From Sphingobacterium oryzagri (GTDB lineage: Bacteria; Bacteroidota; Bacteroidia; Sphingobacteriales; Sphingobacteriaceae): a DNA stretch of 64,000 bases. The stretch spans positions 1,612,001 to 1,676,000 of the forward strand of contig NZ_CP117880.1 of NCBI RefSeq assembly GCF_028736175.1, read 5' to 3'. The position numbers were made by a program, and so were the translations under genes. The notes under the pieces were generated by a model. It had not been told where the DNA came from. It saw only the letters and a list, made by a program, of their open reading frames with translations, and did not search any database. Numbering within the stretch: the stretch's first letter is position 1; every line of letters starts with the position of its first letter. Positions 1-9,257 of the stretch are shown one piece after another.

Positions 1-1
1 T

Positions 2-2593
2 GGAATATCAGGTGTTCAGGTAACGCAAACTTCTGGCCAGCCGGGCGGCGGCGTAAGCGTACGTATTCGAGGTGGCGCGTCCATACAAGGCGGAAATGAG
101 CCTTTGTACGTCATTGATGGCTTCCCGGTGTATAATCAAACGGAAAGTACCGGCGTGGGAAGTGGTACACCTGTTAACCCTCTGGCTAGCATCAATCCTG
201 CAGATATTGAGAATATTGAAGTGCTTAAAGACGCAGCTGCGACAGCAATCTACGGATCGCGCGGTGCAAATGGTGTGGTGCTGGTGACTACAAAAAAGGG
301 AAAGGCTGGTAGAGCGCAACTGAACTATGATGGGAGCGTAGGGACACAGGAGGTTTTAAAAACTATCGATGTGTTAAATGCCCGTGATTTTGCTGTTTTG
401 CGTAATGAAGCGCTTTACGATGCATATCCGGCACAAGGGCCATTTCAGTATCGGTCGCAGACAGCGATAGATCAATTGGGCGAAGGCACCGATTGGCAAA
501 AAGCCGCTTTTCGAACAGGACGGGTACAAAATCATCAATTATCGCTTAGCGGAGGTGCTGAAAAAGTACAATATTATCTGGGCGGAAATTATTTCGACCA
601 AGAGGGCGTGATTATCAATACCAACTTTAGGCGTTTTGGATTTCGCTCCAATGTGCAGGCAAATCCTTTTGAGCGCTTGCAAGTCGGCGTAAATTTTTCC
701 GTAAACAAATCGGATGCGCAGATCGCACCGAGCGGAATTGTGAACGGATTACTGATCATGCCGGCTACGGCAAGCATATACGAAGCCGATGGTTCGTACA
801 CCTTACGCAATCCTTTTGAAAATATTTTTGCCAATCCTATTGCCACCCTGCGGGAGACGGAAAATAGCTCTAGCACGTTGCGCTTGTTAGGAACTTCTTT
901 TGCCCAGTATGCTATTATAAAAGGGCTACAGGCTAAAGTGCTATTTGGTGTTGATCTTACCAATCGCGGCGATAAATACTACTTGCCGTCTACGATTTAT
1001 GAAGGTTCAGGAAGTAATGGTCGCGCAAGTTTGGGCGATCTGAAAAACAGCTCTTGGTTGAATGAGAATACCCTAACCTACACCGGAGCTTTTGGACAAC
1101 ATAATTTTAATGCCTTGCTTGGCTTTACGCAACAAGAGGCCCGTAATGAAGTATTTAGTGCAGGAGCAGAAAACTTTGTGACCGATGATTTGTTGTACAA
1201 CAATTTACAAAGCGGGTCTACGCTCGTGCGTCCTGCATCAGATACGTACGACTGGGTGTTGCATTCCTACTTAGCACGTGTAAACTACAATTATGCCAAT
1301 AAGTATTACGCATCGGCCAGTATTCGCCGCGATGGCAGTTCGCGCTTCGGAACGGACAATAAGTGGGGAAATTTCCCATCCCTGGCTTTCTCCTGGCGCG
1401 CGAGCAGCGAGCCGTTTTTTAAAGCGCTGCTTCCCGGCGTAAACGACTTTAAGCTACGCACCAGTTTTGGAACAACCGGCAATCAAGAGATCGGTCAATA
1501 CCAATCGCTGTCCACACTCTACACGCTCAATTACCTGTTTGGTAATAACGTGGTGACAGGCTTCGCACCACAACGTGTGCCTAATAAAAACCTGGGCTGG
1601 GAAACGACTTACCAGTACGACGCAGGAATTGATCTTGCCATTGCGAATAATCGCCTGCAATTTACCGTGGATTATTATTACAAAAAAACAGAAGATTTAT
1701 TGCTCAATGTCGAAATTCCCTGGACCTCGGGTTATGCATCGTCCTTACAAAATTTTGGATCAGTAGCCAATAAGGGCTTTGAGCTCGGCGTAAAAAGCCG
1801 TAACCTGACGGGCGCTTTAACCTGGAATACCGATCTTAATTTTTCCATCAATCGAAACGAGGTTTTGACGATTGGTAATGGCGCAAGTTCGTATATCACC
1901 GGTAATTATGTGATAAAAGTAGGCGAGCCCTTAGGCACATTTTATGGCACCGTAACCGATGGTGTTTTGCAAACTGGCGAGGAAGCTACCAAAGGTGTGT
2001 TTACCGGCAATGCCAGTCCGAAAGCTGGAGATAGGCTATATAAAGATATTGATGGTGACGGACGGTTTACCACGGCCAACGATCGCACAATTATTGGAAA
2101 TGCGCAGCCTGATTTTATCTTCGGTGTGACGAATAGCTTGGCGTACAAAGGATTTGACTTAAATTTTCTGCTTCAGGGAACGGTTGGCAACGATCTGTTG
2201 AATATTAATCGTCAAAATCTGGAAATGTTTACTGGCCAGCAAAACGCTTCTAGCGATGCCTTGGCACGCTGGACAGTCGAAAATCCTAGTCAGGACTATC
2301 CGCGGGCTAAACTTGATCCGGCACCGATATTTTCCGACCAATTTGTGGAAAATGGATCCTTCGTTCGACTCAAGTCTTTACAGTTTGGGTATAATTTTTC
2401 CAAAAACTGGCTACGCGCTGCCAATATCGCTAATCTCTACCTCTATGTTACCGGACAGAATTTGTTGACATGGACCAGCTACCGCGGTTTTGATCCGGAG
2501 GTAACATCGGGAAGTAATGTACAGATTGGTACGGATGCCGGCATTTATCCGGCATCGAAATCGCTTGCACTGGGTTTATCGCTTACATTTTAA
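2..2593 (+). CDS. SusC/RagA-family TonB-linked outer membrane protein (5' truncated)
   Basis: The reading frame is open from base 2, so the start lies before the window. The visible part begins inside the plug domain (VRIRGG, then PLYVIDGFPV, then IEVLKDAAATAIYGSRGANG, all typical of SusC plugs) and continues through a full beta-barrel to a terminal LGLSLTF beta-strand that ends in Phe, as expected for an outer membrane protein. It would import oligosaccharides with the SusD lipoprotein encoded 14 bases downstream. The missing part should hold the signal peptide and carboxypeptidase-like domain. The two sulfatases that follow suggest a sulfated glycan as substrate; this is inference from context. 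Confidence 0.95.
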   Translation, partial: GISGVQVTQTSGQPGGGVSVRIRGGASIQGGNEPLYVIDGFPVYNQTESTGVGSGTPVNPLASINPADIENIEVLKDAAATAIYGSRGANGVVLVTTKKGKAGRAQLNYDGSVGTQEVLKTIDVLNARDFAVLRNEALYDAYPAQGPFQYRSQTAIDQLGEGTDWQKAAFRTGRVQNHQLSLSGGAEKVQYYLGGNYFDQEGVIINTNFRRFGFRSNVQANPFERLQVGVNFSVNKSDAQIAPSGIVNGLLIMPATASIYEADGSYTLRNPFENIFANPIATLRETENSSSTLRLLGTSFAQYAIIKGLQAKVLFGVDLTNRGDKYYLPSTIYEGSGSNGRASLGDLKNSSWLNENTLTYTGAFGQHNFNALLGFTQQEARNEVFSAGAENFVTDDLLYNNLQSGSTLVRPASDTYDWVLHSYLARVNYNYANKYYASASIRRDGSSRFGTDNKWGNFPSLAFSWRASSEPFFKALLPGVNDFKLRTSFGTTGNQEIGQYQSLSTLYTLNYLFGNNVVTGFAPQRVPNKNLGWETTYQYDAGIDLAIANNRLQFTVDYYYKKTEDLLLNVEIPWTSGYASSLQNFGSVANKGFELGVKSRNLTGALTWNTDLNFSINRNEVLTIGNGASSYITGNYVIKVGEPLGTFYGTVTDGVLQTGEEATKGVFTGNASPKAGDRLYKDIDGDGRFTTANDRTIIGNAQPDFIFGVTNSLAYKGFDLNFLLQGTVGNDLLNINRQNLEMFTGQQNASSDALARWTVENPSQDYPRAKLDPAPIFSDQFVENGSFVRLKSLQFGYNFSKNWLRAANIANLYLYVTGQNLLTWTSYRGFDPEVTSGSNVQIGTDAGIYPASKSLALGLSLTF

Positions 2594-2607
2594 CAAGGAG
2601 GATTAAC

Positions 2608-4077
2608 ATGAAAAAAATAGTTTATGTCGTTTTAACCGGCTTGTTACTTAGCAACATTTTGGGATGCTCTAAATTAACCGAGACGCCAGATAGTGCGCTT
2701 GTGGCCGAACAGTTTTATCTTAATGAAGGGCAGGCCGTAGCAGCGGTTACCGGCACGTACAGAAAGCTCTATGAAAGTGGGCAGTCGCTCTACAATAGTT
2801 TGTTTCAGATCGGCGTAGAAATGGCTACCGACGATTATGAAGCCGGGCCGCGGGCACGAAATGCACATGTACGCGCCATAAGCAATTTAACGCACGATGC
2901 GTCTAACGATCGGATGGAGCAGCTCTGGAAACAAAGTTATGATGCCATCAATGCATCAAACGTCAATATCGTGCAGATCGAGCAGATGACTGCTGAACAG
3001 ATTGCGCCCGAGACACAAATACGGCTCATCCGCGAAGCGAAATTTCTGCGTGCGCTGCATTATTTCAACCTCCTGCGCTGGTTTGGCGCGGTACCGTTAG
3101 TGACGCAACCTGTCGAGACACTTACGCCAGAAGAACTGTATGTCAGTAAAGCTTCGGAAGACGAAGTTTACGGTCAGATTATAGCCGATCTGGAAGATGC
3201 ATCGGGCCTTCCTAATTATCAATCTTATGCCGACAACGACAAAGGGCGTGCTTCTTCTGGCGCGGCAAAGGCACTGTTGGCGAAGGTATACCTTACCCGG
3301 GCGGATTGGACCAATGCACGTGCGCTTGCGCAAGATGTGATTGATAACGAAGGCTATGCTTTGTTTCCCGCCTTTGCCGATGTCTTTGATATCGAAAAGA
3401 AAAATGGCGTAGAGCATATTTTTTCTGCCCAGTTTCAAGGTAATAGCGGCTACCAAGGCAACTCCCTGGCCAGCCGCTCGGCACCGGCAGATATACCGGG
3501 GATCAATGGTGATTACGCCGATGCGCTGCATACCGAAGGCGGTTTGTACGCATCGTTTGCAGCGACCGATCAACGGTTGCCTATTACCTTTACAACGGGA
3601 AAAACCTCGCCGGTAGATGGCAAATTTTACGCACTGACAAAACCGCAGTTTAACAAATATTACGACCAGACGGTGATTGGTAATCAAGGGCAATCCTCGG
3701 TCAACACGCCTATTATTCGGTACGCCGAATTGTTGCTGATCTATGCCGAAGCAGAAAATGAGCTCAATGGCGCTACCGAAGCCGCACGCAATGCGCTTAA
3801 CGGCGTACGCAGTCGGGCTGGCGTTCGCTTGCTGGACGCGGGGTCGTCGAAAGATGCTTTTCGCGAAGCTGTGTTTGAAGAACGTCGTAAAGAACTGGTG
3901 TACGAATACCAGCGCTGGTTTGATTTGGTGCGGCGTGGTGCAACCTACTACGTAGCGAAGTTGCATGCCGCTGGAAAAAATAATGCAGCAGCGCGGCATG
4001 TGCATTTTCCTACGCCCCAGCGCGAATTGAATTTAAATCCGAATCTTACACAACATCCTGATTGGATTAACCATTAA
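2608..4077 (+). CDS. SusD/RagB-family glycan-binding lipoprotein
   Basis: 489 residues. It has a lipoprotein signal ending LLSNILGC, with Cys20 as the predicted lipidated residue. The alpha-helical TPR-like body carries SusD-family features such as REAKFLRALHYFNLLRWFG and, near the end, FEERRKELVYEYQRWFDLVR. A purine-rich AAGGAGG lies just before the ATG. It is the surface partner of the SusC protein encoded 14 bases upstream and is followed 4 bases later by a sulfatase, so the genes form one operon. The ligand cannot be read from the sequence. Confidence 0.95.
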   Translation: MKKIVYVVLTGLLLSNILGCSKLTETPDSALVAEQFYLNEGQAVAAVTGTYRKLYESGQSLYNSLFQIGVEMATDDYEAGPRARNAHVRAISNLTHDASNDRMEQLWKQSYDAINASNVNIVQIEQMTAEQIAPETQIRLIREAKFLRALHYFNLLRWFGAVPLVTQPVETLTPEELYVSKASEDEVYGQIIADLEDASGLPNYQSYADNDKGRASSGAAKALLAKVYLTRADWTNARALAQDVIDNEGYALFPAFADVFDIEKKNGVEHIFSAQFQGNSGYQGNSLASRSAPADIPGINGDYADALHTEGGLYASFAATDQRLPITFTTGKTSPVDGKFYALTKPQFNKYYDQTVIGNQGQSSVNTPIIRYAELLLIYAEAENELNGATEAARNALNGVRSRAGVRLLDAGSSKDAFREAVFEERRKELVYEYQRWFDLVRRGATYYVAKLHAAGKNNAAARHVHFPTPQRELNLNPNLTQHPDWINH

Positions 4078-4081
4078 CGCT

Positions 4082-5674
4082 ATGAAAAAATACATTGTTG
4101 TTTTTGTATGTTATCTCCTCATCGCCGGGTCTGTCGCTAATGCGCAAGATCAACGGCCCAATATTGTTTTGATCCTGGTCGATGATCTTGGTTTTTCCGA
4201 TATTGCACCTTACGGTGGCACAGATGTGCAAACACCCAACCTGACGGCGCTCGCAAAGCAAGGAACTCGCTTTCAGGAGTTTTACAATAATTCGATCTGC
4301 GCGCCTACACGTGCCTCGTTACTGACGGGGCAATATGCCCATAAAGCGGGTATGGGCTATTTTAATGTCAATCTAGGTTTGCCAGCTTATCAAGGTTTTT
4401 TAAATCGAGAATCGCTGACGCTGGCAGAAGTATTGAAGCAGGCGGGCTACTCGACTATTATTTCAGGTAAATGGCACGTAGGCGATGATGTCGACCAGTG
4501 GCCCGCCCAACGTGGGTTTGATCGATCTTTCAATTTTGTCGGTGGCGCCTCTAATTTTTATGAGATAAACGGTCCCGAAAATCCCAGCGTGCAGCTTTAC
4601 AGAAATAACAAACCCTATTATTTACCGAAAGATCGCTACTTGACCGATGAGATTACCGACCAAGCGATCGGCTTTCTGCAAGAGCAACAGGCTGAGAAAA
4701 AGCCATTCTTTTTATACTTAGCGTTCAATGCACCGCACTGGCCATTGCAGGCGCCCGAAGAGGAAACGGCAAAATATGATGGCGTGTACAAAGACGGATG
4801 GGATAGCCTCCGTGTAAAGCGCCATTTACAGGCGCAGCAGCAAGGTGTTTTTCCTAAGGGACAGCCTATTGCGGCTCGCGATACAGCGGTGCAGGCCTGG
4901 AACAAGCTGACTTACGACGAAAAACAATATTGGCAACGACGACAACAGGTTTTCGCAGGTATGATTGATCGAGTCGATCAAAGTATTGGAAAGATCCAAA
5001 AGAAGTTAAAAGAGTTGCAGCAGGATAAAAATACCATCATCATTTTTCTGTCGGATAATGGTGCACAAGGAGGCGATCGTAATCGCATCTATACATCGCG
5101 CAATACCGGAACAGTGGGTTCTGCGGGATCTTACGATGTACAAAACAGCAATTGGTCGCAAACTGGAAACTCGCCGTTGCGTAGTTATAAAGATAACCCC
5201 TACGAAGGTGGTATCGGTGCTCCGTTTATTGTCTGGTATCCTAAAGAAGTACGTGCCGATGCCATAAAGCGTGGCACAGGGCACTTGATTGATATTGCGC
5301 CAACGCTTTATGACTATGCGCAAGCAACCTATCCCGAAACATCTGCTGCACGCGAGGTACACAACTTGCCGGGCGTAAGCTTACGCGGACTGCTGCGCGG
5401 CGATGAAAACCAGGTGCAACGAGACGTTCCGCTTTTTTGGGAACGAGCCGGTAATAGGGCGGTGCGTTATGGCAAATGGAAGTTGCTGTCTATCTACAAA
5501 AATGGTTCGCAAGCCGAGCTGTATGATATTGATACCGATCGTGCCGAGAACCACAACGTTGCCGCGCAGCATCCCGATGTGGTTGCTCAACTGGAAGCGC
5601 TTTACCAACAATGGGCCAAAGAAAATGCGGTTGTTCCGTATGATCGTATTAAGCCGCAAAGTCAATTTCGTTAA
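4082..5674 (+). CDS. Sulfatase (arylsulfatase-type, family S1)
   Basis: 530 residues with a cleavable signal peptide (hydrophobic segment ending VANAQ). The sulfatase signature CAPTRASLLTG has Cys73 as the residue that is converted to formylglycine by a separate maturase, which is not in this window. N-terminal LVDDLG supplies metal-binding aspartates, GKWHVG and the later FLSDNGAQGG are further family motifs. It hydrolyses sulfate esters in the periplasm. The start lies 4 bases after the SusD stop. The closely similar gene directly downstream suggests a tandem duplication followed by specialisation. The sulfated substrate is not identifiable. Confidence 0.95.
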   Translation: MKKYIVVFVCYLLIAGSVANAQDQRPNIVLILVDDLGFSDIAPYGGTDVQTPNLTALAKQGTRFQEFYNNSICAPTRASLLTGQYAHKAGMGYFNVNLGLPAYQGFLNRESLTLAEVLKQAGYSTIISGKWHVGDDVDQWPAQRGFDRSFNFVGGASNFYEINGPENPSVQLYRNNKPYYLPKDRYLTDEITDQAIGFLQEQQAEKKPFFLYLAFNAPHWPLQAPEEETAKYDGVYKDGWDSLRVKRHLQAQQQGVFPKGQPIAARDTAVQAWNKLTYDEKQYWQRRQQVFAGMIDRVDQSIGKIQKKLKELQQDKNTIIIFLSDNGAQGGDRNRIYTSRNTGTVGSAGSYDVQNSNWSQTGNSPLRSYKDNPYEGGIGAPFIVWYPKEVRADAIKRGTGHLIDIAPTLYDYAQATYPETSAAREVHNLPGVSLRGLLRGDENQVQRDVPLFWERAGNRAVRYGKWKLLSIYKNGSQAELYDIDTDRAENHNVAAQHPDVVAQLEALYQQWAKENAVVPYDRIKPQSQFR

Positions 5675-5691
5675 TCAAAAGAAGACATTTT

Positions 5692-7314
5692 ATGAAAAAG
5701 CTTTTTATTGCTGTTGTGCTCAGCATGCTGGTATCGACCACATGGGCACAAACGAAGAAACCAAATATTATTTTGATACTGGCTGATGATCTGGGCTATG
5801 CCGATCTAGGCGCTTATGGTTCAGAAATCGAAACGCCTAATCTGGATCGCTTGGCGCAAGAAGGACTGCGTTTGCGTCAGTTTTACAACAACTCGATATG
5901 TGCGCCTACACGTGCATCTTTACTTACCGGGCAATACCAGCACAAAGCGGGTGTAGGCTACTTTTCCAACGATTTGGGGCTACCTGCTTATCAGGGCTAT
6001 ATCAACCAAGAATCGTTAACCATTGCCGAAGTGCTGCAAGCCAACGGATACCGAACGCTTACCTCCGGCAAGTGGCAAGTTTCGGGAAAAGGTAAAAGTT
6101 TGCCCTGGGAGCGCGGGTTTGAATTGGTGTTTCCTCGTGAAGAAAAAAATGCCGACTCGGGGGCGCCAACCTGGAACGGTAAAACGGATGATGCCGGTTA
6201 TCCGCTTGCGGAGTCATACGCCACCGAAGTAATCCACCGTCATGCCGTAGACTTTTTAGATCAAGTAAAAGGCGATGACAAGCCATTTTTCTTATACTTA
6301 GCGCATACCGCACCGCACTGGCCGCTAGTAGCGCTGCCAGCTGATATCGCCAAATATAAAGGGCGCTACGATCAGGGTTGGGAGCAACTTCGTCAGGCAC
6401 GTTTCCAACGACAGAAAACTTTAGGCATCGTGGCGGCTGATGCGCAACTTTCTAAGCCTGATGAAGATTTGTACGATTGGTCTCGATTGTCTTTTGATCA
6501 GCGCCAGCTTTGGGCAAAGAAAATGGAGGTTTTTGCTGCTATGGTGGATCGCCTTGACCAAACTGTAGGCAGACTGTTGCAAAAGTTGAAAGATAACAAC
6601 CAATTGGATAACACGCTTATTGTTTTTCTATCGGATAATGGGGCGCCGGCCGAAGATTTAGTGCGTTGGCACCACGGTGCTCGCCTAAACAGTGGTCCGG
6701 TAGGAACGACAGGTTCTTACGAGTCGCAAAGCAAAAATTGGTCGTATGCCTCCAATACGCCCTACAAGGCTTTCAAGGATTACACATATGAAGGCGGAAT
6801 CAATACCCCGTTTATCGCTTGGTTTCCTGGAAAAATAGCGCCAAATCAAATTAAGCAAGGAGCTGGGCATATTATCGATTTGGCACCCACGTTTTACGAT
6901 TTGGCGGATGCGGATTATCCCGATAAATTTGCTGGAAAAACAACTAATTCGTTACCAGGGAAAAGTCTCTTGCCGGTATTGTTTGCTAAGCAAGATACGG
7001 TACAACGACCAGAAGGCTTATTTTGGGAGCGTGCGGGTAATCGTGCTGCGCATATTGGAAAATGGAAATTGGTATCTACCTGGCCGTCTTACAAATGGGA
7101 ACTTTATGATTTAGAAGCCGATCCGACAGAACGAAACGATATTGCAGCGAAGCAACATGCGGTGGTGTCGAGGCTGTCAAGCGCTTATTTCGTTTGGGCC
7201 AAGCAAAACGGCGTGGTTGATTTTGCGGAGCTCGAGCCAAAAGAACCCGCAAGCATGAAGGAATTTAGAAAGAGCAAAGTGCAAGAAATTGCTGCACCTG
7301 CATTTCGTTTTTAA
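5692..7314 (+). CDS. Sulfatase (arylsulfatase-type, family S1), paralogue of the preceding gene
   Basis: 540 residues with a signal peptide ending TTWAQ. The CAPTRASLLTG signature places the formylglycine precursor at Cys70; LADDLG and FLSDNGAP supply metal-site residues. It shares long identical stretches with the upstream sulfatase (for example FYNNSICAPTRASLLTGQY) but differs in the GKWQVSGKG region, where the first enzyme has GKWHVGDD: His is replaced by Gln at a position often conserved in sulfatases, which may mean altered substrate preference. It is the last gene of the operon and is followed by a strong terminator hairpin. Confidence 0.94.
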   Translation: MKKLFIAVVLSMLVSTTWAQTKKPNIILILADDLGYADLGAYGSEIETPNLDRLAQEGLRLRQFYNNSICAPTRASLLTGQYQHKAGVGYFSNDLGLPAYQGYINQESLTIAEVLQANGYRTLTSGKWQVSGKGKSLPWERGFELVFPREEKNADSGAPTWNGKTDDAGYPLAESYATEVIHRHAVDFLDQVKGDDKPFFLYLAHTAPHWPLVALPADIAKYKGRYDQGWEQLRQARFQRQKTLGIVAADAQLSKPDEDLYDWSRLSFDQRQLWAKKMEVFAAMVDRLDQTVGRLLQKLKDNNQLDNTLIVFLSDNGAPAEDLVRWHHGARLNSGPVGTTGSYESQSKNWSYASNTPYKAFKDYTYEGGINTPFIAWFPGKIAPNQIKQGAGHIIDLAPTFYDLADADYPDKFAGKTTNSLPGKSLLPVLFAKQDTVQRPEGLFWERAGNRAAHIGKWKLVSTWPSYKWELYDLEADPTERNDIAAKQHAVVSRLSSAYFVWAKQNGVVDFAELEPKEPASMKEFRKSKVQEIAAPAFRF

Positions 7315-7333
7315 CCAGCAAACAGGTTTGCAG

Positions 7334-7374
7334 AATGGGGATGAGCTAATAGAATGCGCTTCCCCATTTTTTTT
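7334..7374 (+). terminator. Rho-independent terminator of the SusCD-sulfatase operon
   Basis: Perfect 8-bp arms AATGGGGA (7334-7341) and TCCCCATT (7361-7368), followed by a run of T to 7374. It lies 20 bases after the second sulfatase stop and before the convergent flavoprotein gene. Confidence 0.85.
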
Positions 7375-7398
7375 AGTCTCTTCGTCGACATTCCGCAA

Positions 7399-8304
7399 CT
7401 AAAAGGTTGCTGCGACCAGTTCGTGATTGACCATCGCACCAGTTAGATTTCCTGTATACACAGCGGTGGCTACCGAACGCATCATAGATGAATTATCGCC
7501 GCAAGCGTAAACGCCTGGTATGTTGGTTTTCTGCATGCCATCCACCTGAATATAACCCTGCTCATTTTCTGCACAGCCCAATTGCACATGGAGATCGTTA
7601 TTTTGCTCGAAAGGCACAGCAGCATATAACGCATCCAGCTTCAATCGCTCTCCATTAGCTAATGTTACAGTTTCTATTTGTCCGGCATTTTGCTGTATCG
7701 CTGCGATACTGCTATCGTGCAAGCGGATGTTATTTCGCGCTAAAGCGCTAAGTTGTGTTTCGTCAAAACTTTCGCTACTCGTTATCAGGTGTACCTTATC
7801 GGTAAGGTTGCGTACCATACCTGCAAGATGAAACGCACGATCGCCGCTAGCCAGTATTGCTGTTTCTTTTCCTCTAAACTCGTAACCGTGACAGTAAGGG
7901 CAGTGGATAACGGATATGCCCCAACAGGCTGCAAAGCCCGGAATCGTAGGAAGCAGATCGCGGATGCCGCTTGCGAGAATCAGCTTTTTTGTCGGGAAAA
8001 CTTCTCCTGAAGCGGTATGAACGAGAAAGCCGTCAGCTGTTTTTGTAGCCGTTACAGCGCGACCATCCAACCAGGTTACACTAGGGTAAGCCAAGACCTG
8101 CTCTTTGGCTATTTGTGCGATATGTTGTGGCGTGTGACCATCATGCGTTAAAAAATTGTGCGAATAGGGCGTTTGTCTGTTGCACGGTTTGCCTTCATCT
8201 ATCACGAGTGTATTTCTTAAAGACCTGCCCAATGACATGGCCGCTGCTAATCCCGCATAACTACCGCCTACGATGATGACGTCGCGTATGGTTTCTTCTT
8301 TCAT
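7399..8304 (-). CDS. Thioredoxin-reductase-like NAD(P)/FAD-dependent oxidoreductase
   Basis: 301 residues from the chosen start. N-terminal DVIIVGGSYAGLAAA is a Rossmann FAD-binding motif, CPYC (about residues 135-138) is the redox-active dithiol pair, and the C-terminal GVYACGDN is the second FAD motif. The family transfers electrons from NADPH through FAD to a dithiol. Upstream in-frame ATGs exist at 8316 and 8358, but a good promoter -7 element at 8328-8335 puts the transcript start near 8322, which favours the ATG at 8304. There is no thioredoxin gene beside it, so the partner is unknown. Confidence 0.9.
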   Translation of the reverse strand: MKEETIRDVIIVGGSYAGLAAAMSLGRSLRNTLVIDEGKPCNRQTPYSHNFLTHDGHTPQHIAQIAKEQVLAYPSVTWLDGRAVTATKTADGFLVHTASGEVFPTKKLILASGIRDLLPTIPGFAACWGISVIHCPYCHGYEFRGKETAILASGDRAFHLAGMVRNLTDKVHLITSSESFDETQLSALARNNIRLHDSSIAAIQQNAGQIETVTLANGERLKLDALYAAVPFEQNNDLHVQLGCAENEQGYIQVDGMQKTNIPGVYACGDNSSMMRSVATAVYTGNLTGAMVNHELVAATF

Positions 8305-8327
8305 GCTGTTTTCCATTTGATGTATCT

Positions 8328-8358
8328 CAAAAATACAGGCAATGTTTTTAAATCGCAA
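8328..8358 (-). promoter_or_regulatory. Bacteroidota-type promoter for the flavoprotein gene
   Basis: On the minus strand, TTG (8358-8356), a 20-base spacer and TATTTTTG (8335-8328) match the Bacteroidota -33/-7 consensus (TTTG, TAnnTTTG). Predicted start of transcription is near 8322. Confidence 0.5.
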
Positions 8359-8446
8359 TAATGTTGCGTTTGTATCGTTGGTTATGGCATTTCAGTGACT
8401 TAAGCCGCGTTTCAAAAAAAAATGAAAAAAAAACTTAAAATATAAA

Positions 8447-8470
8447 ATCCAAGTGTGAAGATACCTCGTA
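8447..8470 (+). promoter_or_regulatory. Candidate ECF (SigK-type) promoter of the ferritin-like genes
   Basis: ATCCAAG (8447-8453), 13 bases, then CGTA (8467-8470). The same ATCCAAG-N13-CGTA arrangement is found upstream of the fasciclin gene at 14476-14499. An ECF sigma factor is encoded between the two at 13250-13837. CGT-type -10 elements are typical of ECF promoters; assignment to this sigma factor is inference. Confidence 0.4.
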
Positions 8471-8506
8471 GATAGTAACAAAGAATAATTATAAACATAA
8501 AATAAA

Positions 8507-9235
8507 ATGGTTATGAAAGAAACAACCGCTACTAATGAACACTTGATTCCTGCGGAAGGACAGTTATCAAGTAAGCAACTTCAGAGAAGGAATTTCTTGA
8601 AGCTTGCCGGCGCCGGTGCTGCAGGCGTTGCCTTTTTGGGCATGGTTGGTTGTAGTAAAGATGACGATGGAGGCCCTGACAGAGGGGGAGATGGATTATA
8701 TTTTGGAAGTGGAGATATCGCTATTTTAAACTACGCCTACGCTTTAGAACAATTGGAAGCTGCCTTCTACATTGAACTGGCCAATAAACCGTATTCGGGT
8801 ATTTCGGATTGGGAGAGAACATTGTTCACTGATATTCGTGACCATGAAATTGCCCATCGTGAATTTTTTAAAGCTGCATTAGGCACCAATGCCATTGCTA
8901 ACTTAGAGTTTAACTTTTCGGCCGTAAATTTTAGCAGTCGTGAAAGTGTATTGGCTACGGCTAAAACATTTGAAGATTTGGGCGTGTCGGCTTACAACGG
9001 TGCTGGTTGGTTGATCAAAAATGAGGCTTATTTGGTACTTGCTGGAAAAATCGTATCCGTCGAAGCTCGTCATGCGGCTTTAGTGCGCGATTTGATAGAT
9101 AACGGTACGTTTGCCAACAGCGAAGTGATTGATAGCAACGGTTTGGACGTTTCGAAGAGTCCAACGATCGTCTTGCAAGCAGCTGCTCCGTTTATCAAAT
9201 CTAAAGTAGATGTACGTGATTTACCTACTTATTAA
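8507..9235 (+). CDS. Ferritin-like domain protein, Tat-exported lipoprotein
   Basis: 242 residues from ATG 8507 (a second ATG at 8513 is equally possible). N-terminal QRRNFLKLAGAGAAG is a twin-arginine signal, followed by GMVGC, so a lipidated Cys near residue 49 is likely. The rest is a four-helix ferritin-like bundle (PF13668 type) with repeated helix motifs YALEQLEAAFY, DIRDHEIAHREFF and VEARHAALVRDL that supply the Glu and His metal ligands. The role is probably metal-dependent protection in the periplasm; true iron storage is unproven. It pairs with the homologous gene 22 bases downstream. Confidence 0.88.
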   Translation: MVMKETTATNEHLIPAEGQLSSKQLQRRNFLKLAGAGAAGVAFLGMVGCSKDDDGGPDRGGDGLYFGSGDIAILNYAYALEQLEAAFYIELANKPYSGISDWERTLFTDIRDHEIAHREFFKAALGTNAIANLEFNFSAVNFSSRESVLATAKTFEDLGVSAYNGAGWLIKNEAYLVLAGKIVSVEARHAALVRDLIDNGTFANSEVIDSNGLDVSKSPTIVLQAAAPFIKSKVDVRDLPTY

Positions 9236-9257
9236 TTTCACCCAAAATTAAACTGTC

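Noticed and set aside
3097..4005. Long antisense ORF of 302 codons on the minus strand
   Set aside because: It lies entirely inside the SusD gene, which has clear family motifs; the antisense product is Cys/Arg-rich without any family resemblance.
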